Shown here: positions 48,128-60,820 of the stretch, piece by piece
How positions within the stretch are numbered: the stretch's first letter is position 1
Layout of the letters: each line of letters starts with the position of its first letter
Origin: Caenorhabditis elegans
Taxonomy: Eukaryota; Nematoda; Chromadorea; Rhabditida; Rhabditidae
Length of the DNA stretch: 64,000 bases
NCBI RefSeq assembly: GCF_000002985.6
Contig: NC_003281.10
Span: 4,464,001-4,528,000 of the forward strand
Direction: 5' to 3'
Notes under the pieces: generated by a model
The model's input: only the letters and a program-made list of their open reading frames with translations
Databases searched by the model: none
Told to the model about the DNA's origin: nothing
Position numbers and translations under genes: made by a program

Positions 48128-49499
48128 ACCTGATTTTTTTCAATGAATGGTTCTTCACTCAATATTTTTCAAATATTTAACACAATTTCTACATGCTACA
48201 CAACTTATTACAGATGTACGATGCACTCATTGCCAACAAAATCGGACATATTGTACCCACCGCAACTTGCAAACAGTTGCAATGTGCGCATTGCAAACGT
48301 TGAAAAAATATTCTTGTAACTAAATATTAAACGAAAACTAAATTTCTGAAAAATATTTTCTCCCCGACTATCTTGTATACTTCGAACTTCGAGTACCAAG
48401 TATAGTTGAAGATTAAAATGGAACCACTAATAGATAACTTTTGACTGATTGATTGAGAGAAGAAGCCTAGTGTCTTACTCGTTATATACTAATCTTCTTG
48501 GGGGTCAAGAGATTAGAAGTGACAGAATTAGTTTGGGACGGCGCGAATGCTTCACTTCAAAGAGTTTGACTTTTCTACTTTTTACGTTTGGATGCAATGG
48601 AGCGTGGCTGACAGAATATGTTTTTTTTCCAAAGTTTGGAATACATCAATAGTTTTTTTTTGAGGTTCAGTTGGATTCAGGCTAATCTGGATAAATTGTA
48701 TTATTGAAAACTTTGATGGGTTTTTGAATATTAATGTTTTGCAAAAATATGAATAAAGTATCTGAAAATAATTTATAATTTTTGTGCCATCAGAGAGGAA
48801 ATACACTAACTGAAAAATATATGTATAGACTTACAGAGAGAAAAAATTTTGTACATTTCGAAAATTACATGAAGGTTTTGAGAAGTTTTCTTAAAACAGC
48901 CTATATATGTTTTAGGTACAAGTTATCTATATATCTATTTAATTTCTGATTATATAGTATGACAGTACGAAAAAATGTGGCGCACATCTCTGGTACTGTA
49001 CCCGTAGGTTGTGTCATTTTTCAGATTTAAGCTTCAAATTTTCAATACTTGAAAAGCCACAGTTGCTCCAAAACACGCTAAATATCGAAAAACCTGTAAG
49101 CTTAAAAAAGCCGAACATCGGAGGGCTGTTTTGTCAATGTTTTGAGCCCTGTCCTAGCTACAAACGGAGCAGTTTTGGTAAAATTCCCTATTTTGAGAGT
49201 TAACTCAATCTGCAACATTTGTTTGGTAGCCAATTTTTAAAACCATTTTTGAAACTTTAAAAAATATTTGTTGTAGCTTGTTCACAAATGCAAAACAAAA
49301 GTTCAATTGCCTATAATCCTCTGGAAACGGAATATATGCTAATCGCTTCAAAAATTTATCATGAAAAATTGTTTCAATTTTTTTATGCACGTTTTGTCGA
49401 TACTTTGCTTTGGAATTAATAAAATCTAATAGATGAGCATGTCAAAAACAGCCTTGCAAATAATAACTCTTACAATCAGGAAAAATGTACATTCGCAAT

Positions 49500-49862
49500 A
49501 GGTACGTTAATAGGCACATGGATGGGCAAGTCACCTCAAAAGCAGGTAGGCAGGCCGACATATCCGTGTGTAAGTTTAGGTTTTCCACATTCTTTTTGGC
49601 CTTACTGAATATATTAGCTCGAAAACTTTGGAAATGAGATAGCGACAGATGTAGGCACAAAGATTTATGCCTACCTTCCTTCAAATGGAATCTACTGTCA
49701 TGGAAATTCTATTCATTAATTGATACAGTTTAGTTAAATGATAAATACCGAAATCTATACATGTGCAAACATAAAACATCAAAGTTCACAGAAAAATGAA
49801 TAAGGAGATAGGCAGGTATAGGGTAGGCATTCACTTGCGCCTGCAGATCTGCCTGTATGTTA
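49500..49862. repeat. GGCAGGCA / TGCCTACC tracts
   Basis: Short clusters at ~49500-49560 (AGGCACATGGATGGGC, AGCAGGTAGGCAGGC), 49648-49680 (ATGCCTACC) and 49805-49862 (AGATAGGCAGGTATAGGG, CGCCTGCAGATCTGCCTG). Same word family as the kinase-intron tract. Confidence 0.6.
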
Positions 49863-51043
49863 TGGAAACCGTAGTTCAATGTTCACGGTTTTTTTCCCTG
49901 AAATTTTTCGCTCAAAAAGAGAATCTTTCAATTGTCCTCTTTTTGAATGTAATTGTTTCTAATAGAATATAAAATTCCCATAGTTACTTAGCAAATGAGT
50001 ACACAAGCGTAATTTAGCTTTGTCGATTCTCTAACAGGGTGCGTCACATACTCTTTTTCCCGTATGTGTGCGCGGTCCCTTATACCAAAAGAGAGAGAGA
50101 GTGGTCACTCTGTTACATGTTGTCTATCTTTAGGAGGGTGCCCCACGAGCAAGAGCACACAGAGAAAAAGAGCACATGGCGGTCAGAGGGCTCTTTTGGA
50201 AGGCCACACACACAACCGCCGCCGTCTTCATCTCTTCACCCATTCATTCTTCTACAACAACGTCTTCTTCTTTCCTTCTTCTTCTTCTCACCACAACTTT
50301 TTCATCTTCTTCTTCTTCATTTCATTTTCTTTCTCCTGAAAGTTGGTGGAGCGTATATTGGTTGCTTCACTAATTCTAAGGTTTTGTGTACTTTTGCTCA
50401 CTTTTGTTTATGCCTCCGTGTACGAAAAACACTGAAAAATGCAAGAAAGTTCTTGAAGGTCTTGAGATGAAACATTGAACAGGGGAGACATGGATTGCGT
50501 GCGATCACTTTGAAACTATACTTGAAACTGTTTTATTTGCTTCAGGAGAATTTTCCGACTAAAAATATTGTCAGCTCTGAAAAGTTTCAGATTAAATTTT
50601 GCTTTCTGTCTTATTCTTGCGAGTTTTGATACCAATTTTAAATTCGAAAATCTGGTCGAGTTTTCAGTTGTTCTAGTCCAGTTGGTCTTAGAAACTGTTA
50701 TTTATAATTTTTCTATATTGGAATTTTAGAAAACTACAATTAAATTCAGAACTATTAAAATGTTGCTGACAATTTTTTAAGAAATTACCCTGCGTTGCCA
50801 ATTAGTTTCTAAATATTTTAAGTGGTTTTTGTTTTTTTTAAGGAAACTTTGAAAACAAAAAACATGTTTTTTGTAGAATTTTAATTTTATAAAAATCTGA
50901 GGATTTTCATTTAGTTTCAGAAAAATCCTGAACGCCTAGGCAACTGTAATTTTTGAGATTTCAAATTCCATCTTCTCGTTTTTATTCGATCTACAAATAT
51001 TTTAGATGCACCTGTCACATTAAGTGTTTCGATTTTTCATAAT

Positions 51044-51131
51044 CCTGCTTGCCTACATAAAAGGCCACCTACACCTGCCTCACGCTGGGATGCATAAAAT
51101 AGGCAGTAGGCAGGCATGTTCGCCTGCATGC
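51044..51131. repeat. CCTGCTTGCCTAC / GGCAGGCATG tract
   Basis: CCTGCTTGCCTAC ... CACCTACACCTGCCTCACG is followed by the opposite orientation (AATAGGCAGTAGGCAGGCAT ... CGCCTGCATG). The tract is thus partly inverted. Confidence 0.6.
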
Positions 51132-54100
51132 TCATAGGAGAATAGTTTTTAAAGTTCAAAAGTTTTTTTGAACTTGAGTTTCGCTTGAGGGATTTGTGTT
51201 CCAATCCCAGATTGCTCATCCCCTTCTCTTTTAAATTCATTTTCCCATCTTCGATCATTAATTAGTCAAACGGTATGTGCCTCCAACGACCCGTCAATTT
51301 TCTTTTTGCATCCCGAAAACCGCTCCTCCTCCGTTCGTTCTCTCTCTCTTCCTATACCTCGTAAGGTCACCAATGACGTAATTACATTATTGCGGGTGTC
51401 TGCGTCTCTTGGTCTTTGTACACCTTTCACCACCTTCTCCACCAAACCATGGTGACCATTTGAATCTGTCAAACAAATCGATTGGTGTTCGCTTTTTTAT
51501 TTTTTATTTTTTATTGTTTTTCTTTTTGTTCAAAGTTGAAACAGTTTAGAAATTATTGTCAACTTTTAAGTCTTGGGGTTTACTATTAAATAGGCAGATT
51601 GTTTCTAAATACCGAATTACTATAAAAGAAAAAAAGACAGTTGAAATTGGCAAATTTCTTTTTTTGGCTAGTCTCCTCATTTGAATTACCGCGTTTTTGT
51701 TTCCAAACCCCACCCATTTTTCCAGGCCGCACTCGATTACAATTCCGTTTTTCTTTGAATTTTCAAGTGGTGCAACAGTTTTAAATGTATGGAAATTTTT
51801 ATTTTAGGTTTAAAGAACATACAATTACAACAAAAAACTCAAATTTTCGCGTAGAATTCAACGAACGATGATTAAAAAATTGTAACGTAATTAATTATTA
51901 CTTTTTCTAGCATGTATAATTTGTTCTTCGCTTTGAAATTTGAATGAATACAAAACTTTTTGTCTGAATTGCAATTCGAATCGAATTGAAGAAAAGTTAA
52001 ATGCGACACTTTAAAATGGGCGGATCCAAAACTGAATAGATCACACATTTACTGTGACAGAATATTAATATAAAAAGAGCTCTAGTATTGAGCCGCATCT
52101 ATATATTTTTAGTCATTTTTTATTTCTCGGTTCTGTCTAGGCGTCACGTAGGCGCCTCGATAATGCCCATCGCCTCAACGTTCACCTTAATTGCATACAT
52201 TTTCCAAGTCGGTCTCCGGGAGTTCGACAGCCCGCCTTTTACACTTTAGAAAAAATGTAATGTGTAAAGTAATTTAGTTTTTTTAAAGCTGACGCATTTA
52301 GTAAGTAAAACTATATCGTAATCATGTTTACCTCCATTTCTCAAACAACACATTAGTATTCTTCCAACAAAAAAAAAAACGCTTTCTACAATTCAATTCA
52401 GTTTATGTGAGCGGTGATGTTGATCCACACAAGCCAATCCTGATCACATCACCTAGTACAAACTGGTCGTTTTTCTCTCTTCAACACAAGCCCAATTCAA
52501 TTCTACCTGCATCAAGCCTCTTTCTCTCTCTCCTGTCAACCACTTCAAAACCTTTTTGTTTGACACCTGCCGTGTTTATGCATCTGTATGTGATGGTTGT
52601 GGTGATGGGAGAGGTAGCCTTCATGTTTTTCTATAGAGCACCTTTTTGACCAATATGTTCGTATAGAGATGAGCAAATTGTTGTGGATATGCATACACAT
52701 AGTTTTGAGAAGAACAATTCAATTTTGGAACATGACTTTATACAACTTTAGTGGACGGAGGGTGTTGATGGGAAATTGTACATTTCACAAATGGTCCAGA
52801 ATGTTTTTTATCACAAGGTTTTGAATGCCTTGTACAATTTTCTATCAACATTTTTTAACCAGCCACCACGACCTGCTTTAGAAAATGTTTTCATCCAAAA
52901 AATGTTCCAGCTGTCGTTATAACGTTCATTTAAACATATTAGAGCAATTCTTCTTGTATCGCTTTCTGTCTCTCACCTGAAAAACGCCTTAGAAAATTGT
53001 CTTTAAGGGGCATGAGAGATGCCTTTTATTTCTTAAGTTTACTCTCTTTTACAAAATCTCACAATTTATTTGAGCCATTTTCCCATACATTACCATAAAA
53101 CATCAAAAGAATTTCAAAAAGGTTAATCAAATCGCATGCTCGTTAATAATATAATTTCCCTTTGTCTCCCTCTTTCAATCCGTTTCCATTTTCTCTGTAT
53201 GCATATCACCACCACCATTTCCCCGTATCCATTTCGACTCTCTGATTTGATTCACTTTGACATTTCGGAATATTATCTCATTGAACCTTAAGGATTTTGT
53301 TTTCGGATTTGAGATACTTGAATTTCTGGTTGCCAGAATCAGTTAGAGAAACCGTTGATTTATTTATTTATGTTCTAGACATATCGGGAGTTTGTATAGT
53401 TTTGACGGTGAGCACGCAACTGAAGAATATAGAAATTGGAATTTTTTCTGACATTCCATCGTTTAAGAATGCATTTCTGAAAAAAAAGGTATGACTAGGT
53501 CTGAAATTTCTTGGTATAATTTTGAGAAAACTAATTAGATATAATTATATTTTGTTTTCTGAATCTACTTTGAGGTATTTTTTATTTCCAAAAACATAGA
53601 AAATCAAATCTCTTGTAAAAATGTAAAATATAAAAGCTCAAAATTTTTGTCAAGATCCAGAGAATTCTGACGAAGTATTCCTTTTTCCTAATCCTTGTTG
53701 TGCAATGTTCATTCAAAAGCTTTCTATTTTTCTTTAAAGATTCCAAAAAAAATTGAAACTTATCCCCAAACCTCGCCCGAGAAAAAAAAAACGATCAAGT
53801 ACATAAATAAATCTCAATGTGATATATCTCTTGTGAAGGTCTCAAGTGTCATCTCCAAATATTTCCGTTTTTTGTTACATTTATACAAAGTCAGTACCAT
53901 TACTTCTCTAGTCAATGCCATGTCCTTTCTCTTGTTTTTTGACCATTTTTCGTTGGTGCGCACCCGCACACACGGATTCCCTTCTCAATCTCTTTTCTAT
54001 CTCACCTTGGAATAGGAGGAAGAACCTATTATGAATGCATCGTTAACTATCTTTTGGTTGCTGCACTACTGAGAAATAGAAAAGAACGATGGAATGTGGT

Positions 54101-54639
54101 GATGGTGAATTGATGGAATTCAGTGTTGAATTGTGAGAGAGAAGTGTAATGTTATACTCTCTCTCTCAAACCACAAAGTTTCATTTTTTCCATTCCCATC
54201 CTGCACAAAAAATGCACAAACTTTTTCTTCTTTTTACTTCTCATACAGTCACTCTCCCATGTGTATTCCAATACCGAAAGAGGCTTGAGAGGAAGAGAGA
54301 GAGGGGTCAGTTTGCTTCTCTCCTTCTCTTTATATTTGCATTTGTGGGAGCAGCCGCTCTCTTTGCCGGTTTTTGAGTGAGGGAAGGGGAGAAGTATTCA
54401 GAAATCTGATCAATAAATATTATATTTATAAATGTATTAAATCAAGTTCCTCTTTCTTTTCGATCACAAAAATCAACTCGAACGGTTTTGCGGCGAATTT
54501 GACATTCTTGGCATACAAGGCGAGGTTTTGGAATGCTCTTTTAAAAATAATTACGGTAGGTTTTTGTGGAAAAAACGACTAAAATATTATAGAAACACCT
54601 TTAAAAAATTTATTTGAAACATTTTTATGTGCAGTCAAA

Positions 54640-54960
54640 AAGCGGGAAAACACAGTTTTCTCCTAATATGATTTTGGAAATCGACCGAAAAGTATTTAAA
54701 AAAAATTATATACATATATTTTAGTTTCGTAGGAAATATTTGTTTTTTTGTGATTTTTAAAAATTTCAAACTTACAGCAAATACTCACAAAAGTTCGCAT
54801 ATTTTGGAAAATTTGGTAACTTACTAAAACTTTGACAAAAATTTTGAAATATCTAAAAAATTTTGGAGTGTTTCATGTTGTATATTTCGGTCTAGATTGA
54901 TCTTGCTATAAAAAATATGTGACTATGCTAGACTGTTTAAAAAGAAATTTAAAAAAATTT
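54640..54960. repeat. Diverged dispersed repeat, copy 2
   Basis: Shares ordered words with 17390-17880: AGTTTTC, TTTTGGAAATCGACC, AAATTTGGTAACTTAC and GACAAAAATTTTGAAATATC. Boundaries are approximate. Confidence 0.4.
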
Positions 54961-56458
54961 CAAGAAAACTGCGCTCGTATATTAAACAAAACTTGCCTAG
55001 GAAGCGTAGTTTTCCATTTGGTCTCATTGCTTTTCCATTCTTAAACATGGTTGCAAATATTAGTCCATATCAAATAGTCTATGAAATTTTTCCAGCAATG
55101 AGCAATATTAAACGTAATTTTCTGTTAAAAAATCAATTTGTAAAAGTTGGTGGCTACTACCGTAATGCGTCATCTGATAGTGACTAACCGCACATTTTAA
55201 CCTTCTAGAACAATTCAAACATTGTTGTAACGTTTTGTTTAGTCACTGTAGATTTTTGAAAAGAGTTTTTGGAGAAATAATCTACCGTACATTTCAGAGA
55301 CTGTCAGCAAATTACTGTAAATCCCTGAATCTGCCCGTGAAATCTGATAAAGTTATAAAACGGGCTAACATACATTTATACTGTGTGTTATTGATAAATG
55401 GATGAGTTTTCAAATATCAAATTTAAAAAAACTAATTGGATTCCCTTGCAACTGTATTCATTAGTTGAGTAGCTATAATTAACGGCACCCTTTACTCGGA
55501 AAAAACCTCCTGCGTAATATCTCTTCCGCCAAAACAGGAACACTTTACTTATAAATAAACCATGATTACGGTAATTACTGATTTTTCCATCTCATCGTCT
55601 CCTATTAAGGCATATGCTTTTTATTAGCCTTGTGTGCCATCTGTCCTCCATCATCTTCTTTTCCTCGCCCACCAAGTCCTTCCTTCTTCTTCTTCGCAAC
55701 CCACGGCCATCATTATTTGTTCCAAAGTGTTCATTCTTTTTCTCCCATTCACTATACCCTTTTTTCTTACGTCCATTGATCCTAAACACCCTCTTTTCCT
55801 CGCGGCGCGGTGGTCCAAGCCAGATGTGGTTTTAAACTTTCTCGAAGTTAGTCACTTTGTAATAATTTTTTGAAATTTAGTACGAATTGCTCATTTCTCG
55901 AGAAATTCTGTTTAGCTACATATTTTTATTTAGGCCTGAAAAATATATTTCTGAAGTTGAATCTTGACTGAGCATTATTTACTAATATTGGAAGTAATTG
56001 CGTGATTTGTAACTGAATACTAATTTTATTTTCCACTGCCATGAGTATTCAGCCCTTATTTTTGGAGATTCTATGTGAAAAGTTTTTGTAGATCACTTGT
56101 AGATCACAACTTGTTTGAGATAAATTAAGAGAAATAAAAAAATGAGTGGGAAATAGATCTTGATCTACCAAATTTTTTACAAAAATTCTTAAAAAATAAA
56201 CCCGCGCGGCAAACCCATTTTTTTTCTAAATGTGCATCCAAACTTTTAGAAGCGGAAAATAAAATACAAAATATTGAAATTTGTAACTTTTTTAAATTTC
56301 TTTGTTCTTCTTCAAACATTCTTCCTTGATCATTTTTTCTTGTAAAATTGTTTTTTTTTCAGTAAATTCAAAGCAACAAATTGCCAAATGCAAGTGAGAA
56401 GGATATCGATCGAATTATAAGCATTTTGCATTAATAATTAGCAAAATAACCAAAAATA

Positions 56459-59400
56459 ATGAAGAAACATCGGGTTTTTCATTTATTTCTTCTCATATTT
56501 TGTAAAGCGATTAGTCTAGTCACCACATCTTCTTCTACGGAACAAATATTCGAATTCACCGCTCCCCTCTATAATTTATCCGTCGAAGAAAATTCAATCG
56601 GCTCAAAGTATGCACGTTCCGAGAATTCTACGAAAATCGGAGTTCCACTTCCGGAAAAGGATGCGAATTGCAAATTTCGAGTTGCTGAGATTGTGGTAAG
56701 TTGGGATTTTGCTTTAGAATATGAAATTTTTTAAAAATATCCTCGAAAACCACAATACAAAAATTTAAAAAATAGCAAAAGACAGAAAAATGTACTTTTG
56801 AAAATCAAGATTTTTCAATTATTGTCAATCTCCCTATTTGAAATTCCTCCAAACCGCAACCAATCAGCGATTTGCTCCACCCACTTTCGAACGTAGTTTG
56901 GAGGAAATTCAAATAGAGAGATTAGCAAAACTTGAAAACTGTAATTGATATTTTTTGTTTTGTGGTATTTCAACACATCGGAAAATTTCTTTAAATAAAA
57001 AAACATTTTCAGGGTGAGAAGTCATCACTTTTCAAAGCACATTCTCGACAAGTCGGCGATTTTGTGTTTCTTCGAATACGATACAAAGGCGATAATCCAC
57101 TGAATCGAGAGCTCAAGGATTTTTACGATATTCTAGTCAAAGCTATGTGTAAACGAAGAGATCTTTCGAATCTAGAGACAACTGCAAGAATTCATCTACG
57201 AGTTATTGATCGAAATGATGCGAGTCCAGTATTTTTAGTTGGTGAACAAGGATATGAAGCTGAAATTGATGACGACGTAGGTTTTTCTTGTGAATATTTT
57301 TCAAAAAATAAATATTACATAGTTGTCTAAAGATGATAAATTCGCCATATCTTACGCGAAAAGGTCTCGCCACGCGGATCACAAATTACTGTAGCTCGTC
57401 CCGATTTATAGGCTGATTTTTCATAATATCCTTTAAATTAATTTTTAATATTAACAAAATAAATTGAATAGGTGCCGGAATATTATCAAAGGGTCGTTAA
57501 TCGACACAAATTAAAGTAATTCGTTGTCAGCGTGGCGAGACCTTTTGCGGGATAGATATGACCAAAATGTTCATCCTTGACGTAAGCGTAATATTGAATC
57601 GAATTTTTTCAGCTCGAACCGTTCTCCACAGTCTTACGAGTCGAAGCATCTGATGCAGATATTGGAATCAATTCAGCAATATATTTCTCATTAGTAAACC
57701 GATCTCATGACTTCATTGTGGAGCCAGTGACTGGATGGGTTCGATCTCTACGACACGTGAAGCCAGGAAAATATTCATTGAAAGTAAAGTCAGAAGATCG
57801 AGCTTCTCGTTTGTATTATTTCGATGAAAATGAAGTACAACCATCGTGGACTGCTGATGTCTTGGTAAATATTTTAATTAATTATCTCAAGTCCATTATC
57901 ATGAAATATGTAAATTTTTAGATAACCGTCCGTGAAACCAAGCCGAAACCACGTAGAATTCTTGTTGACCAACGAAAAATAAATCCAAACATTTTGAATA
58001 ATCGTCAATTGGCTGCAATAATTACTTTGAAAGATTCACCGAATGATGCTATAGTTGGATTGAAAGGAAATGAAAAGGAGCACTGGTTTGAAGTTGAGCC
58101 GGAAGTAGTTGGAAATGATGGTACAAAGGAATTACGATGGATGCTTTATGCTGTAAGATTTTATCTATTTTCTCACATAATTTAGTTTTCGAAACTAAGT
58201 GTCATAAAAATGAAAGTGGAACAAAAAAGGATTTCTATGTAAATTTTTTTTTCAGAAAAATGGCTCTCAAGTACCTAAAAACACTAATGTTACTTTGACG
58301 ATCGGAGAGGATTACATTCGTCGAAGTGGATTTTCAATCAGTAAAAAACCCGTTATTCCTACCAATGAGACAGTTACAATTCAAATTGAACGCCTCGCTG
58401 AACACTTAATTCGATTCTTGGATAATGAGAAGCTGACACTAAAAACTGACGAGATGGCTCCAATCGGAAGAATTTTGTATCGAATGAACGTAAATGTAGA
58501 GAATCCGGATGATGTTTCATTGATTCGATACTCACTTGAATACTCAAAATCGGATCTTCCAAATGCAACTCTCCCATTCGCGATTGGCTCAAAAAATGGA
58601 ATTTTGAGAGTTTCTGCGAAAATAAATCGTTCCGAAAGAGTTTACAATTTCAAAGTGATTGCGAGTCTTCATGGAATCAACGAAAAACTTGCTGAGAAAG
58701 ACGTTTCTATAGAGATTCTAGATTCAAACGATCATGCTCCAGTATTCTCTGCAAAGTGGATGAGACAAACTCCAATTGTCATTGGAAAGCCCGGAGACGT
58801 CCTCGTCAAAGTCGATGCAACCGATCAAGATGAGGGTGAAAATGGAAAAATTGTCTACAAATTTACGAGTGAACTTCCATTGGAAATTAATGCGAACACT
58901 GGAGAGATAACGCTTGTCGAAGTACCGAAAAAGGGAAATAGTTGGCCGGCGACTGTGTGGGCTATTGATTTAGGACTTCCTTTGTCGAGAATGTCCGCGC
59001 TGAATTTGATGTTCTATAAAAATGGAACAAAGGTACGGTGAAGATCAAAAAAAAAAAATGGAAAACTACAATTTTTAGGGGGTTTTCGCCCAATAAAACA
59101 TGTTAAAAATTATTTTAAAAAATATCATAATCTTGGAAGTTTCGATTGGAAAGATCATTTCATAACGTTAATATGTGGTGAAATTATTTATATTAGAACA
59201 TTCTAGAGGGTTTAAACCTACACTCAAAATTACTCAAAAAGCCAAAATGTTTCTGAAATTTCCGTAATTTACCCAAACTTTGACTGAAATTTTTAACATT
59301 TTCTCGTTAAAAATTAATAATTTTCAGATTCCTGCAAAACCAAAGCCCATAATTATACAAGAAAGTGAAAACAAGCATTCCCCGGTGTTCTCCTCCTTCC

Positions 59401-60753
59401 CAGAAATAGTCGAGGTCACGGAAGATGCTCCAATTGGAACGGTATGTTTTCAAATTCCCCACTTCACAAATCAACATGCAATTTAAATCATCCTTCTAAA
59501 TCTGATAACAATCGAAATCGTGATAATTGTCACCTCATTGACATGTATTTGAAACTCTTCTCTCATCTCCCACAGGACCACCATGCGCACACTCTTGGGT
59601 GGTCCTGTTGGTGTCAAACAGATGACAGATGGCCTATGATTTGTCTCGCAGCTGCACTTACAAAACGGAAAGAGTTTTGACTGATTTGTGATGTGCGAAA
59701 ATGGGGAAACATTATAAAAGGATATAGAGATTTATAATTTTATTATGGGGATCATAAATGTGGGAATTTAAAAGTCGCAAGTTTGAAAGTCGAGAATATT
59801 AAATTTAATGCAAAATTTTTAATTTCAGGTTGTTGCAAAACTTCAAGCAAACGATGAAGATACTGGATACAATGGATTCATTCGTTACGTCATTCATGAT
59901 ATTGCTGGAAGTTCCCATGAAGTTCTTACAGTGGATGAACAGAGTGGAGAGATTACTGTAGCTTCGGATCTCTCTAAGTTAATGAAAGAGAAACTGGAGG
60001 TTTTAGATGTTCAGGTACATTACATAAAGCATGTCACATCAAATATTTCAAATTTTCAGTTGAAAGTCAGTGCAATCGATGCAGGAACTCCAGTGAAATC
60101 GTCGGTGAAAACCATGAAGCTTCGTATCAAGGATGTCAATAATCATTCTCCACAATTTGACGAGGTTTGTTGTCAGATGGCCACCCTGTGATGATCCTTT
60201 AATTAATTGACACCGAACACAACAAGGGGCTTACTTAGTTTGTGTCCATAGAAAGAGAGAGCGTAAATGGATCAATTCCAATAAGAAAAGGGGGATTAGT
60301 CAATAAGATTAGCAGTCTAAGCATGTAATATAGGAGTTGTACTGTTTGGGATCAACTTTCTGTCAAACTTTGGCAACTTTCTCTCTATTTTTGAGAAGTG
60401 TCTTCCAGAGGCGACATCCTACCAATATTATGACATCTGCATTTGTCGAGAATATGTTTTGATTTTTGTTTAACACCTCTTTCCCAAAATTTGGAAATTA
60501 CTTGAAGTTGTGTCTCTGATTTCAATTTCCAAATGTTGATTCAAATTTCTGCAACATGTAGACATGTAATAGAAGATAAGTTCCATTTCCAAATATGAAA
60601 CTTGTTCGGGAGCTCTCGCGCGCGCTTCATATATGAAATTTGATTCCTGTACATTGGGGATATATGCTTTCTTCTCATTTTCCGGTCGGGGCTTTCCACC
60701 AATGTTTTGACATGAATACAATGTTCTTGTTTCTCATTCACTAATGGATACAT

Positions 60754-60820
<67 letters not shown>

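Larger units (their letters stand above)
48128..56458. promoter_or_regulatory. 8.3-kb gene-poor region upstream of cdh-4
   Basis: No exon chain is supported on either strand. It contains GCCTGCCT/GGCAGGCA tracts at ~49500-49680, 49805-49860 and 51045-51130. CT/GA-rich, less AT-rich patches lie at 50040-50340, 52430-52600, 54140-54400 and 55600-55830. A diverged dispersed repeat lies at ~54640-54960. A TTTTTTTCAG acceptor ends at 56362, 97 bases before the cdh-4 ATG. Long regulatory DNA upstream of a patterned cadherin gene is plausible but not shown. Confidence 0.45.

Noticed and set aside
50039..50470. 143-codon open frame
   Set aside because: Pyrimidine-rich low complexity (runs of Phe, Ser, Leu), no splice or start context and no homology recognised.
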